Positions 44,319 to 55,196 of a DNA stretch of 64,000 nucleotides are shown piece by piece; the stretch's first letter is position 1, and the number at the start of each line of letters is the position of its first letter. Where the stretch lies: contig NZ_QWJJ01000005.1 in the NCBI RefSeq assembly GCF_003575965.1, positions 1 through 64,000 of the forward strand, in the 5' to 3' direction. The DNA is from Pseudooceanicola sediminis (GTDB taxonomy: Bacteria > Pseudomonadota > Alphaproteobacteria > Rhodobacterales > Rhodobacteraceae). The notes beneath the pieces are model-generated. The model saw nothing but the letters and a program-made list of their open reading frames with translations. It had not been told where the DNA came from and searched no databases. Position numbers and translations under genes: made by a program.

Positions 44319-44321
44319 CCG

Positions 44322-45095
44322 CTACTCCTGCGCCAGCACGACAAAGCCCTGCCTCTCGAACGCCGCACGCGCCGCCGCCCCTTGCAGATAGGCCAGAAAG
44401 CCCGCGTCCAGCGGGTTGTCGCTGCCCGCCACCCGCGCCGCCGGATAGATGATCGGCGGATGGCTGTCCTCGGGAAAGGTCCCTATGACGTGCACGTCGT
44501 CCTCTGCCACTGCGTCCGTCGCATAGACGATGCCCATCGGCGCCGCGCCAGTGGCGACCAGCGCAAGGGCCGCGCGCACATTGTCGGCCTGCGCGACCAT
44601 CGGCGCGACGCTGTCCCATTCGCCCAAAGACTGCAACGCCGCCTTGCCATAGATCCCCGCAGGCACCGCATCGACCAGCGCCATCGCCAGCCGCCCGCCG
44701 TTCAGCAGGGCCGCCAGATCCATCCCCGGCGCGATCTCGACCGGGGCCGCGCCGCTGGCCGCGACCAGCACGATGGCATTGCCCAGCAGATCGACCCGGC
44801 TGTCGCCGTCAATCTGCCCCCCCGCCTCCAGCCGATCCATCCAGTCGGTATTGGCCGAGATGAATATATCCGCCCGTGCGCCCTGCTGGATCTGACGCGC
44901 CAGCGCAGACGACCCGGCCAGCGACACATCGACCGCGTTGCCGGTCTCTGCCTCGTAGCCTGCCGCGATCTCGTCCATCGCGTTCTTCATGCTGGCGGCG
45001 GCAAATACCGTCAGGCGGGCTTGTTCTGCCTGCGCACCCCCGGCCAGCAGGACCAGCGACGTGATGCAGCCAAGCAGCGAAATAGATCGGGTCAT
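44322..45095 (-). CDS. modA: Molybdate-binding periplasmic protein ModA
   Basis: 257 residues. Signal peptide MTRSISLLGCITSLVLLAGG, then LTVFAAASMKNAMDEIA, VSLAGSSALARQIQQGARAD and the MGIVYATDA region, all ModA landmarks for oxyanion binding. GGAGGGG lies before the ATG. A Mo-box just upstream suggests repression by ModE with molybdate. Confidence 0.93.
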   Translation of the reverse strand: MTRSISLLGCITSLVLLAGGAQAEQARLTVFAAASMKNAMDEIAAGYEAETGNAVDVSLAGSSALARQIQQGARADIFISANTDWMDRLEAGGQIDGDSRVDLLGNAIVLVAASGAAPVEIAPGMDLAALLNGGRLAMALVDAVPAGIYGKAALQSLGEWDSVAPMVAQADNVRAALALVATGAAPMGIVYATDAVAEDDVHVIGTFPEDSHPPIIYPAARVAGSDNPLDAGFLAYLQGAAARAAFERQGFVVLAQE

Positions 45096-45114
45096 GAAAA
45101 TCCCCTCCGGCAAG

Positions 45115-45138
45115 CGTTATGGTTCGCCAGATATATCG
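45115..45138. promoter_or_regulatory. ModE-binding Mo-box upstream of modA
   Basis: CGTTAT (45115-45120), 10 bases, ATATATCG (45131-45138), resembling the bipartite CGNTATAT...ATATAACG Mo-box. A second AAGCGTTAT lies at 45160-45168 at the modE end. Placed 20 bases ahead of modA, it would let ModE repress modABC when molybdate is plentiful. Confidence 0.65.
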
Positions 45139-45164
45139 CCCCGCATGCCCGGCGGACGCAAGCG

Positions 45165-45551
45165 TTATTTTCCCTGAGACATATCGGCCAACAGCGCCTC
45201 CAGCTCGGCCAGATGGTCGCCACCGGCCGCGCGCGCCGCCGCCTCAAGCCCGCGATAATGGCGCAGGACAACGGCCCCCGTCTCGGTCACCGTCGCCCCG
45301 CCGCCCCTGGCCCCGCCGCGCGTGCTCTCGACCAGCGGGGCACGGAACATCGCGTTCATCGTCTCGACCAATTGCCAGGCGCGCTTGTAGCTCATGCCCA
45401 TTTCGCGCCCCGCCGCCGCAATCGACCCGGTGCGCGTGATCCGCTCCAACAGCTCGGCCTTGCCCGGGCCCATCATGCCCGCCGGGCCAAAGATCACCCG
45501 CAGGCGCATCTGCGTCAGGTCCGTCAGGTCTGTTGCGCCATCGTCCGTCAT
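45165..45551 (-). CDS. modE: ModE-type molybdate-responsive winged-helix regulator
   Basis: 128 residues: only the winged-helix part of ModE (GPGKAELLERITRTGSIAAA, GMSYKRAWQLVETMNAMF, GGGATVTETG), lacking the C-terminal molybdate-binding domains of E. coli ModE. Short ModE-like repressors are common in alphaproteobacteria. First gene of modEABC; the dialkylglycine decarboxylase-like gene ends 4 bases upstream of it on the same strand. Confidence 0.85.
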   Translation of the reverse strand: MTDDGATDLTDLTQMRLRVIFGPAGMMGPGKAELLERITRTGSIAAAGREMGMSYKRAWQLVETMNAMFRAPLVESTRGGARGGGATVTETGAVVLRHYRGLEAAARAAGGDHLAELEALLADMSQGK

Positions 45552-45555
45552 CAGG

Positions 45556-46896
<1,341 letters not shown>

Positions 46897-46999
46897 CTAG
46901 ACACGGCATGGGGATGCACGCAAACCGAAACCGGGGCGCGCCGCCCGCCCGCGCAGCGGCTGCCCGGCAGGGCAAGCCCGGTTGCCGCGAAAACACGCC

Positions 47000-47701
47000 T
47001 CAGACGGCAACCCCGAACGCCAGCCCCACGGCGGATGTCACCGCCATCGCCGCCGCCCCCCAGACCACCACGCGCACCGCCGCCCGCAGCTTTGGCGCGC
47101 CCCCTGCATGGGCCCCCAACGCCCCCAGCCCCGCCAGCGCGATCAACGTCACCACCACGACCACCGGGATGACCTGTGTCGCCGGCGCCAGCACCGACGC
47201 CAGCACCGGCACCGCCGCCGCAACCGAAAACGTCGCCCCCGAGGCCAGCGCCGCCTGCAAGGGGCGCGCGCCGTTCTCTTCCGACAGCCCCAGTTCCTCG
47301 CGCACATGCGCGCGCAAGGCATCCTTTTCGCTCATCTCTCGTGCTGCCTGCGCCGCCGTCGCAGCACTCATCCCGCGCCCCTCCAGCAAGGACGCCAATT
47401 CGGCCTCTTCCTCCTGGGGCATCTCTTGCAGGGCCGCGCGTTCGCGCCCGATGTCCGCCCGCTCGATATCCGATTGCGAACTGACCGAGACATATTCCCC
47501 CGCCGCCATCGACATCGCCCCGGCGGCCAGCCCCGCCGCGCCCGCGATCAGGATCGCCCGCGCCGATGGTTCCGCCGAGGCGACACCAACGATCAGCGAC
47601 GCGACCGAAACGATACCGTCATTGGCCCCCAGCACGGCGGCCCGCAGCCAGCCGGAGCGGTTGATGAAATGCACTTCTTCGTGGGCGGATTTGTATGTCA
47701 T
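47000..47701 (-). CDS. VIT1/CCC1-family membrane transporter
   Basis: 233 residues. HFINRSGWLRAAVLGANDGI and AGAMSMAAGEYVSVSSQSD are the VIT family signatures, with an acidic cytoplasmic metal-binding segment (about 85-150) between helices 2 and 3, and three more hydrophobic segments at the end. Predicted Fe(II)/Mn(II) transporter. The start at 47701 (MTYKSAHEE) fits the family better than 47746. Confidence 0.88.
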   Translation of the reverse strand: MTYKSAHEEVHFINRSGWLRAAVLGANDGIVSVASLIVGVASAEPSARAILIAGAAGLAAGAMSMAAGEYVSVSSQSDIERADIGRERAALQEMPQEEEAELASLLEGRGMSAATAAQAAREMSEKDALRAHVREELGLSEENGARPLQAALASGATFSVAAAVPVLASVLAPATQVIPVVVVVTLIALAGLGALGAHAGGAPKLRAAVRVVVWGAAAMAVTSAVGLAFGVAV

Positions 47702-47950
47702 GGCGTAGGTCCCGGGTGTCGCTGGCGGACCGTCGCGCGCCCGCATTCTGCGGCCAACCCTGTGCCCGGCCGCCCCCCGAGGTCAAGGCCCGCCGCCCCT
47801 GGCACCCGTCAGCGGCCAAGCCGCAGGATCATCGCGAACCCGGCTCGCCCGGCTCAACCGGAACCCCGGGGCCGCACCGGGGGCCCCGCGTCATTGTCCT
47901 TGGCCTCCGCCTCGCTCGGCCGGGCGCATCTCACCCACGCGCACGCCCGC

Positions 47951-49030
47951 TCAGGCCTCGATGGCCACCTTGCCGATCGGCTTGGAACAACAGGCCAGGA
48001 TATAGCCGTCCTCGATATCTTCGTCGCTGATGCCCCCGTTGTGCACCATGTAGACCTCGCCCTCGGCCTTCTTGACCTTGCAGGTGCCGCAGATGCCGAA
48101 GGTACAGCCGGACGGAATGCGCAGACCCGCCGCGCGCGCCACCTGCAACACCGTGTCCGTCTCGTTGCAGCCGACCGAAACGCCGGAATTGGCAAAGACG
48201 ATCTCGGCGGCGATGGCCTCGTCGGGCACATCATCGTCAAACTCGGTGATCTCCTCGACCGTCTCGGCCGGGGCCTCAAAACTTTCCTGATGGTAGCGGT
48301 CCATGTCGTAGCCAAGCGAGTTCAGGATCTCTCGCACCGTGGTCATGAATCCTTCCGGCCCGCAGCAATAGACGTCGCGTTCCAGATAGTCGTTGCACAT
48401 CAGGCCCAGCATCAGCTGGTTGAACTGGCCGCGATAGCCGGTCCAGGCATCATAGGGGTCGGCCTGCTTGACCATGAAATGCAGCTGCAGCCCGGTGACC
48501 CGCCCCGCCATGTATTCCAACCGCCGGCGAAAGATCAGATCGGCGGGGCGGCGGGCGCACTGCACGAAACAGATGTCGGGGTCTTCGCCACGCTCGAACA
48601 GGGTCGAGGCCATGGACATCATCGGCGTCACGCCGGAGCCCGCGGAAATGAACAGGTACTTGCCATCGGGCTGCGGCGGCAGATGGAACAGGCCCGCCGG
48701 GCCAAACGCCCGCAACCGCATTCCGGGGCGCAGGGTCTCGATCATCCAGCGTGTGCCGATGCTGCCTTCCTGCGCCTTCACCGTCACGCTGATATAGGCG
48801 CTGCTGACCGGCGAGGACGAGATGGTATAGGTCCGCTGGATGCTGCCACCCTGCCCCGGCACCGGCAGATCCAGCGTGATGAACTGCCCGGCCTTGTAAA
48901 CGAACCGCGCCCCCGACGGCGGGCGGAAGGTAAAGGTCATCACCCCCGGCGCCTCTGGAATCGTCAGCACGCATTCCAGCTCCTCGGAATCACTCCAGAC
49001 CGGAGTGTCGGCTTTCGGCATCGGGATCAT
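47951..49030 (-). CDS. gbcB: Ferredoxin-FAD reductase of a Rieske oxygenase (GbcB-like)
   Basis: 359 residues: an FAD-binding domain (about 15-120, RTYTISSSPVSSAYISVTVK), an NAD-binding domain (ISAGSGVTPMMSMASTLFER, YCCGPEGFM), and a C-terminal 2Fe-2S ferredoxin (GCTFGICGTCKV and ACCSKP cysteines). It passes electrons from NADH to the Rieske oxygenase encoded 4 bases upstream. Domain order matches glycine betaine and related quaternary-amine monooxygenase reductases. Confidence 0.8.
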   Translation of the reverse strand: MIPMPKADTPVWSDSEELECVLTIPEAPGVMTFTFRPPSGARFVYKAGQFITLDLPVPGQGGSIQRTYTISSSPVSSAYISVTVKAQEGSIGTRWMIETLRPGMRLRAFGPAGLFHLPPQPDGKYLFISAGSGVTPMMSMASTLFERGEDPDICFVQCARRPADLIFRRRLEYMAGRVTGLQLHFMVKQADPYDAWTGYRGQFNQLMLGLMCNDYLERDVYCCGPEGFMTTVREILNSLGYDMDRYHQESFEAPAETVEEITEFDDDVPDEAIAAEIVFANSGVSVGCNETDTVLQVARAAGLRIPSGCTFGICGTCKVKKAEGEVYMVHNGGISDEDIEDGYILACCSKPIGKVAIEA

Positions 49031-49034
49031 GGGC

Positions 49035-50285
49035 TTACTCCGCCGCGTAAAGGCTGCGCGGCAGCAGGGTGCCCTGAAGGGTCCGGCAATACCAGTCAAC
49101 GAACTGCAGCACGCCGGTTTCCTCGACCGGGGAATAGGGCCCCGGACGATAAGCGGGCGAATTGATCCCGATCTGGTTTTCCTCGACGATCTGGCGGTCT
49201 TCGTCATTGGTGGCCAGCCAGACCTCGGTCAGGCGCTTGAGGTCGTAATCCTCGCCCTCGACCGCATCCTTGTGCACCAGCCATGTCGTCGTGACCTCGG
49301 TCTGGGTGGCGCTGATCGGCAGCACGCGGAAGGTCAGCACCGAATCCGACAGAAAGTGGTTCCATGTGTTGGGATAGTGGAAATACAGGCAGGTGCCGGC
49401 ATTGTCGAACGGCATGCTGCCGACCCGTTTGCTGACGGCGGCCTTGCCATCCATCGTATAGCTGACGCCATCCCCGATGAAGGGAATACGCACAAAGCGC
49501 CACTGGTCCTTCGGATCGACGATGTATTTCGACGGCAGACCGGCGGCCTCGCAACGGTTGACGTGATCGCGCCCCATGGGCGAGCTGCTGGAATCGTCGC
49601 CCCCCACCATATTGGGATCTTCGGGGAAAGTGCGGCACAGCGCGGGGTGGTTGCCGCCGCAGTGATAGCACTCGCGGTTGTTCTCCAGCACCAGCTTCCA
49701 GTTGCCCTGCTCAACGATCTGGCTCTGATAGGCGACCTTCAGATTGGCCAGATCGTGCGGCGCAAGATAGCGGTTCGCCTGCGCCTCCAGCGCCGCAGTA
49801 TCCGGCGCGACATCGCCAAGGCAGATGAACACCATGCCCTGGATCTCCCGGCAATGCACGGTGCCGAGGCCGTGGTCGGCGGGGTTGAAATCCGGGCCCA
49901 TTTCCCGCGCCCACAGCAGCTTGCCGTCCAACTCATAGGTCCACTGGTGATAGGGGCAGACCAGCTTCGGGGCGCTGCCCTTGGCCGCGGAACAGATCCG
50001 GCTGCCGCGGTGACGGCAGGAATTGTGGAAGGCCCGGATCACCTTGTCGGCCCCGCGCACCACGATCACCGAATAGGCACCGACCTGGATGGTGACGTAA
50101 TTGCCCGCTTTCGGCAGCTCGGCGACGGCGACGGCATAGATCCATTCGCGGTACCAGATGCCGCTCAGGTCGGCCTGGTAGACGTCGGGGTCGGTATAGA
50201 AGGGCTGCGGCAGCGAATGCCCCGCCTTGCGGGACATCAACAGAGAGAGAACGTCGGGGTGCGAAAGCATTCGTGAGGAACCCAT
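49035..50285 (-). CDS. gbcA: Rieske 2Fe-2S oxygenase, glycine/proline betaine demethylase type (GbcA-like)
   Basis: About 416 residues. Rieske centre NSCRHRGSRIC and CPYHQWTYEL (Cys-His pairs near residues 90-115); mononuclear iron site LENNRECYHCGGNHPALC and a downstream Asp. This pattern fits GbcA and stachydrine demethylase. The start is uncertain: ATG at 50285 or 50270, neither with a clear ribosome site, in a frame open to 50543. Likely removes an N-methyl group from a betaine. Carnitine oxygenase is less likely. Confidence 0.7.
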   Translation of the reverse strand: MGSSRMLSHPDVLSLLMSRKAGHSLPQPFYTDPDVYQADLSGIWYREWIYAVAVAELPKAGNYVTIQVGAYSVIVVRGADKVIRAFHNSCRHRGSRICSAAKGSAPKLVCPYHQWTYELDGKLLWAREMGPDFNPADHGLGTVHCREIQGMVFICLGDVAPDTAALEAQANRYLAPHDLANLKVAYQSQIVEQGNWKLVLENNRECYHCGGNHPALCRTFPEDPNMVGGDDSSSSPMGRDHVNRCEAAGLPSKYIVDPKDQWRFVRIPFIGDGVSYTMDGKAAVSKRVGSMPFDNAGTCLYFHYPNTWNHFLSDSVLTFRVLPISATQTEVTTTWLVHKDAVEGEDYDLKRLTEVWLATNDEDRQIVEENQIGINSPAYRPGPYSPVEETGVLQFVDWYCRTLQGTLLPRSLYAAE

Positions 50286-50636
50286 GGCAAGAGGGTGGGG
50301 AGGAGTCGGAGCGACCTTTTCCCCGGACCATAGGCAGGAATGCGACCGGCCCATGGTCAAAATCCGCCTCTTCGCGGCGTGGTTGAGACATCGCGCCGCC
50401 CGCAGTTCGTTTTCGGCGCCGCAGTGCCGAAAAACCCGGCGCAGGGCGCCCTGCCCGGCGAATTGCGTGCATGGTTCTGCACGAAATTCGGGCAGAACCA
50501 CCCTGCCGCCCCCGGCAGCACGGCCCTGAACGCTGGCCTGCACAAAGTGCGCCGGGGGTGTGGCGCGTGCTCCCGGGGGACGTGCTGCCGGGGGGCTTGC
50601 TTCCGGGGCGCGTGCTTCCAGGGCGCGCGCGCCCTG
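50286..50636. other. Upstream region of the Rieske oxygenase gene, with inverted repeats
   Basis: 351 bases after the purine nucleoside phosphorylase gene on the same strand. Holds TTTTCGGC/GCCGAAAA (50410-50433, terminator-like for either strand) and GGTTCTGC/GCAGAACC (50473-50499), a possible operator. No gene seen. Confidence 0.5.
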
Positions 50637-51455
50637 CTACCCCTGCGTGGCGACGAACGCCGTCACCAGGCGGCAGAACCGCTCCGAGATCGTGGCGCTC
50701 TGGGCAAGGGTGTGTTCATGGCTCAGCGTCTGGGTCACGTCCATGCCCGCGGCCAGGTTGGTGATGGCGGAGACGGCCACCACCTTCATGCCGCAATGCA
50801 CCGCGGCAATGCATTCGGGCACCGTGGACATGCCCACGGCGTCGGCGCCCAACATGCGGAAGGCACGGATTTCCGCCGGGGTTTCGAAATTCGGGCCGGT
50901 GTACCAGAAATAGACCCCTTCATGGAGCACCACGCCCATGCCGCCCGCGACCGCGTGCAGCTGCGCGCGCAGGTCGCGGTCGTAGGCATTGCCCATGTCC
51001 ACGAAGCGCGGGCCGACGCTGTCGTCGTTCGGACCGATCAGCGGGTTGAAGCCGGACCAGTTCACGTGATCGGAAATCACCATCAGGCTGCCCTCGGGCA
51101 TCTCGGCGCTCATGCTGCCGGCGGCGTTGGAGATGAACAGCATCTCGACGCCCACGGCCCGCATCGCCCGGATCGGCAGCGCCAGGTCGGAATAGGGGAA
51201 ACCTTCGTAGCTGTGCAGGCGACCCTGCATGCAGATAACCTCCTGTCCGCCCAGCCGCCCGATGACGAAGCGCCCCGAGTGCCCGGCGACGGTAGAGGCC
51301 GGGAACTCCGTGATCTCGCCATAGGGCAGATAGGTCGGATCCTCGATCTGGTCGGCCAGGTCGCCCAGGCCGGAGCCGAGGATGATGCCGATCTTTGGCT
51401 GCCGCCCGGCAAGGGTGCGCGCCAGGTGCTCGGCGGCGATCAGGTGTTTGCTCAT
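50637..51455 (-). CDS. Purine nucleoside phosphorylase
   Basis: 272 residues, trimeric class PNP. KIGIILGSGLGDLAD (phosphate loop), MQGRLHSYEG, ISNAAGSMS and the Glu-bearing FWYTGPNFETPAEIRA motif followed by DAVGMSTVPE. Splits inosine/guanosine (or xanthosine) with phosphate. GAGG 7 bases before the ATG at 51455 supports this start. Could be named punA or xapA-like. Confidence 0.92.
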   Translation of the reverse strand: MSKHLIAAEHLARTLAGRQPKIGIILGSGLGDLADQIEDPTYLPYGEITEFPASTVAGHSGRFVIGRLGGQEVICMQGRLHSYEGFPYSDLALPIRAMRAVGVEMLFISNAAGSMSAEMPEGSLMVISDHVNWSGFNPLIGPNDDSVGPRFVDMGNAYDRDLRAQLHAVAGGMGVVLHEGVYFWYTGPNFETPAEIRAFRMLGADAVGMSTVPECIAAVHCGMKVVAVSAITNLAAGMDVTQTLSHEHTLAQSATISERFCRLVTAFVATQG

Positions 51456-51529
51456 GTCGGTCCTCATTTGGTGTGCGCGCCATTTCACCGTTTCGGCCGG
51501 GAAAAGGCAATCTCTGCCGGAGGGGACGG

Positions 51530-51597
51530 AGGGGGCGCTGCCCCCCGGTGCCATGCACCTCCCCCCGGGGTATTTCCGGCCAGATGACGGGGAGGCC
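51530..51597 (-). repeat. Intergenic hairpin repeat (repeat family copy 6)
   Basis: AGGGGGCGCTGCCCCCC (51530-51546), a GGTGCCATGCACC hairpin, then CCCCCCGGGGTATTTCCGGC followed by CAGATGA. It is the reverse-orientation counterpart of the copies at 19398 and 21022, located between the divergent PNP and gamma-glutamyltransferase genes. Confidence 0.6.
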
Positions 51598-51773
51598 GGG
51601 GGGTGGGGTGTCGCAGGGAGGGAGGAAAACGGCGCGCGCCCTCGAAACACGGGGCGAGGCTGCTATGTGTGGCACAACGGGCTTTGACAAGAGCGGGACG
51701 CGGCGCGGTGCAGGCGCACCACGGCCCAAAAGCGGTGGCTATCACAGGCACCCATCACACAGGAGAACGTCGC

Positions 51774-53606
51774 ATGTCCAAATGGTCTCATTCTGTCGGC
51801 CTTGCGCTGGCGATTCTTGCCGTGCCGCTGGCGGCAGGTCTGACGCCCGCGCAGGCCCAGCAATCCAGCGATGCGATCGCCCCCGAGGTGGGGACGCCCG
51901 AGGCGGCGACGGGGGCAATCACCGCGTTTCCGGGCCTGTCGCCCGAGGCCGTGGAGGCGCTGAGGATCAAGGCGTCGGGGGCGCCGGTCGAAGCGGGGAC
52001 GTGGATGATTTCCGCAGCCAATCCTCTGGCGGTCGAGGCCGGTGCACGGGTGCTGCGCGCCGGGGGCAGCGCCGCGGATGCGATGATCGCGACGCAGGCG
52101 GTGCTGGGGCTGGTGGAGCCGCAATCCTCGGGGTTGGGCGGCGGCGCATTCCTGGTATGGTATGATGCCGCCACGGGCACGCTGACCACGCTGGACGGGC
52201 GCGAAACCGCGCCGCTGGATGTCACGCCGCAGCTGTTCCAGACCGAGGCCGGCGCGCCGCTGAGCTTTTTCGATGCCGTTGTCGGGGGGCGTTCGGTGGG
52301 CACGCCGGGCACGCCGCGCCTGCTGGAGGCGGCACATGAGATGTGGGGCAAGGCGGCCTGGCCCGACCTGTTCGACGATGCCATCGCGCTGGCCGAGCAG
52401 GGCTTTGCCGTCTCGCCCCGGCTGGCCGACCTGATCGCCGCCGATGGCGACCGGCTGCGCCGCTTTCCCGCGACCGAGGCGTATTTCTATCCCGGTGGCA
52501 CGGCCCTGCATGCCGGGGAAACCCTGCGCAACCCGGCCTATGCCGACACGCTGCGCCAGATCGCGGACGGGGGCGCCAAGGCGTTCTACATTGGCGATAT
52601 CGCCGATGACATCGCCGCCACCGTGCAGCAGGCGCCCGGCAATCCCGGGGTTCTGTCGGCCCTCGACCTTGCGATCTACGAGGTCAAGGAGCGGCCCGCC
52701 GTCTGCGCCCCCTACCGCACCGCGCAGGTCTGCGGCATGGGCCCGCCATCCTCGGGCGCGCTGACCATCGGAGAGACGCTGGGCATGTTGCAGGGCCACG
52801 ACCTGGCAGACCTCGGCCCCGACAACCCCGAAAGCTGGCGCCTGATCGGCGATGCCTCGCGCCTGGCCTTTGCCGACCGGGGGCGCTACATGGCCGATAC
52901 CGATTTTGTGCCGATGCCGCTGAAGGGCCTGATCGCGCCGGACTACCTGGCCCGCCGCGCCGAGCTGCTGGACACCGACACCGCCTTGCAGGATGTCGCC
53001 CCGGGCCTGCCCGACTGGGATCATGCCGGGCTGCTGGCGGATGACACCGCGATCGAATTGCCCTCGACCTCGCATATCTCGATCGTCGATGCCGACGGCA
53101 ACGCCCTGTCGATGACCACCACGATCGAGAACAGCTTTGGCTCGCGTCTGTTCGTGCGGGGGTTCCTGCTCAACAACGAGCTGACGGATTTCTCGTTCGA
53201 GACGCAGAAGGATGGCGTGCCGATTGCCAACCGGGTCGAGCCGGGCAAGCGGCCGCGTTCGTCGATGTCGCCCACCATCGTGATGCAGGACGGCGCGCCA
53301 ACGCTGGTGATCGGCAGCCCCGGCGGCAGCACCATCATCGGCTTTGTCACGCAGGCCATCATCGCCCATCTCGACTGGGGCATGGATGTGCAACAGGCCG
53401 TGTCGATGCCCCATCTGGTCAACCGTTTCGGCCCCTACGATGTGGAGGTCGATACCACCGCGACGGATCTGCAAGCCGCGCTGGAGGCCATGGGCTATAC
53501 CGTGCAGCCCAAGGAAATGAACTCCGGCCTGCATGCCATTTCCATCGGTGACACCCTGCTCGGCGGCGCCGACCCCCGGCGCGAAGGCATTGCCCTGGGT
53601 GAGTGA
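51774..53606 (+). CDS. ggt: Gamma-glutamyltransferase
   Basis: 610 residues. Signal peptide MSKWSHSVGLALAILAVPLA to AQA, then the large subunit (PQSSGLGGGAFLVWYD, DGRETAPLD with the gamma-glutamyl-binding Arg) and the autoprocessing site ELPSTSHISIVDADGNALSM, where Thr about residue 432 becomes the N-terminal nucleophile of the small subunit. PGKRPRSSMSPTIV and GSPGGSTII form the oxyanion region. A periplasmic glutathione hydrolase. AGGAGAACG precedes the start. Confidence 0.93.
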   Translation: MSKWSHSVGLALAILAVPLAAGLTPAQAQQSSDAIAPEVGTPEAATGAITAFPGLSPEAVEALRIKASGAPVEAGTWMISAANPLAVEAGARVLRAGGSAADAMIATQAVLGLVEPQSSGLGGGAFLVWYDAATGTLTTLDGRETAPLDVTPQLFQTEAGAPLSFFDAVVGGRSVGTPGTPRLLEAAHEMWGKAAWPDLFDDAIALAEQGFAVSPRLADLIAADGDRLRRFPATEAYFYPGGTALHAGETLRNPAYADTLRQIADGGAKAFYIGDIADDIAATVQQAPGNPGVLSALDLAIYEVKERPAVCAPYRTAQVCGMGPPSSGALTIGETLGMLQGHDLADLGPDNPESWRLIGDASRLAFADRGRYMADTDFVPMPLKGLIAPDYLARRAELLDTDTALQDVAPGLPDWDHAGLLADDTAIELPSTSHISIVDADGNALSMTTTIENSFGSRLFVRGFLLNNELTDFSFETQKDGVPIANRVEPGKRPRSSMSPTIVMQDGAPTLVIGSPGGSTIIGFVTQAIIAHLDWGMDVQQAVSMPHLVNRFGPYDVEVDTTATDLQAALEAMGYTVQPKEMNSGLHAISIGDTLLGGADPRREGIALGE

Positions 53607-53858
53607 GGGGGGTCCTGGGTGAGTGAGGGGGACGCCGGCCCGTTTCGCGCAGGCCCGGGATGGCGGAACCGCGACCGGACACGACCGCTGCGCCAGCGCG
53701 CAAGGCGGGTCAGCGGCGCGCAGGTCTGCAAGATCCGCCGCGCGTCCCTCTCGGTCCTCCCGTTCCCTGGCCTCTGCCGCCCCCCGGGGCCCTGGCGACG
53801 CTTCGTTAAGACAGCGGCGCTAGCTTCGCCGCACTGCAACCTGTTCCGGAGATCCAGC

Positions 53859-54464
53859 ATGATCCGCTTGCCCAAACTGCTGCCCCTGCTGTCGCTGCCC
53901 CTGCTGTCGCTGGGTCTGCTGTCGCTGGGTCTGATATCGCCCGGCCAGACGGCGCAGGCCGACTCGCGGACGCTGGACGAATGGGCGCATGGCGTGTGGT
54001 CCGTCGCCCTGCAACAGGACGCCACCCATGGCAACCGCGTCTGTCACCTGTCCAACGGGGGCGACGGGCGCGGCAACCTCGCGATCAGCGTCGGTGACGG
54101 CGGCGGCGATGCCACGTTCAGCTATACCCCGGTCTGGTTTCGCGGCATGGCCGCCCCGCTGACGCTGGATGACACCATCGCGCTGATCTTTGACGGTCAG
54201 GCCAGCCCCATCGGCCCGGAGATGGAGATCACGGAATATACCAACGAATGGGGCGATGCCGTGGTCGATGCGGCCCTGTCGAACATGTTCGTGGCAGAAA
54301 CGGTCGATCTGCTGCGCGCCAGCAATTCGCTGATCGTCGGTGTCAAGCGCGATGGCGAAATGACGATCTATGACAGCTACATGCTGAACGGGTTCACCGC
54401 GACCTGGCTGAAGGCGGCGGAATGGTGCGGTTTCGACCCCGCGAAGCGGTTCGTCACACTCTGA
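53859..54464 (+). CDS. Secreted protein of unknown function
   Basis: 201 residues, not recognised with certainty. A signal peptide containing a threefold LLSL(P/G) repeat (15-base DNA tandem repeat at 53880-53930) ends near QTAQA. The mature part has Cys residues near CHLSNGG and WCGF and resembles small periplasmic proteins that combine an invasion-associated locus B-like beta fold, but I cannot assign it. GGAG lies 8 bases before the ATG. Confidence 0.6.
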   Translation: MIRLPKLLPLLSLPLLSLGLLSLGLISPGQTAQADSRTLDEWAHGVWSVALQQDATHGNRVCHLSNGGDGRGNLAISVGDGGGDATFSYTPVWFRGMAAPLTLDDTIALIFDGQASPIGPEMEITEYTNEWGDAVVDAALSNMFVAETVDLLRASNSLIVGVKRDGEMTIYDSYMLNGFTATWLKAAEWCGFDPAKRFVTL

Positions 54465-55196
54465 CGTCGTCAAAGCGCGGCGACGGCCCGCGCATCGAGC
54501 AGACCCTGCGTGCGAGCCTGTGCGCAGGGGCGCGTTTTCTGCGCCGCAAATCGGCATGGCCGCCCGCCTGTGTCGACGCGGTCCCCGCCCATGTTCCCTT
54601 TCCCCAGCCACTTCCCTAGCGACGGCCCCTTCCCGAAGGCCGTCCCTTTCCCAAATCCCGTCCGGCCAGCCAGCCGAACGATGCGGCGCACTTCGCTTTC
54701 GGCCCGGCCAGCCCGCACTGACGGCAGCCGCGCTGGCGCGGGGTCGTCCTGCCGCCTGCACGGGCATGTGCCCGCCAGGTGCCCCCCTCCGCCCTGTCGC
54801 CCGGTCGCCCGCTCCCCGGCCTCCGCCCGGCAGGTGATCACCCGCGTTTCGGCGCTGGTGCATCCTGTGCGCGGGTCTCGCCGCTGCACCGCTCGGATAC
54901 CGCTTTGATACCGTTCAGATACCGACGTCGGAATTTAGCCTTTTCAATGACTTGGCCACCCCAATGTCCGCCGCACCGACATTTCATGCCCGCGACCGCC
55001 CGGTCGGCGCCCCTCTCCGCGAAAATCCTGTTCCCGCCGCGCGCAATGCAGCCTTGCGCCAGCGTCATCCCTGACCGGCTCAGCCCTGCACAAGACGCAT
55101 GACGGGGCTACCGAAGCTACATTTGTGCTGCGCCGCAGAAAGCCTTAGGTATCAGGGCAACAACAGATATCAAATCCGACACCAAGGACGAGTAGC
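54465..55196. other. Long spacer upstream of the DUF1127 gene, with an ATACCG array
   Basis: About 730 bases. No credible gene. The array of three GATACCG copies (54896, 54907, 54918) sits at its centre, followed by TCAATG at 54944 and TTGGCC at 54952. Closer to the gene, TTGTGC near 55121 and TAGGTATC near 55146 could serve as a separate promoter. Confidence 0.6.
54896..54924 (+). promoter_or_regulatory. ATACCG direct-repeat array (third locus)
   Basis: Three perfect GATACCG copies at an exact 11-base period (54896, 54907, 54918), then 19 bases, TCAATG, two bases and TTGGCC. The same spacing as at the two other loci. Confidence 0.7.

Noticed and set aside
53598..53630. Direct repeat GGGTGAGTGAGGGGG after ggt
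   Set aside because: Two copies only, at the stop codon; probably a local duplication without evident function.
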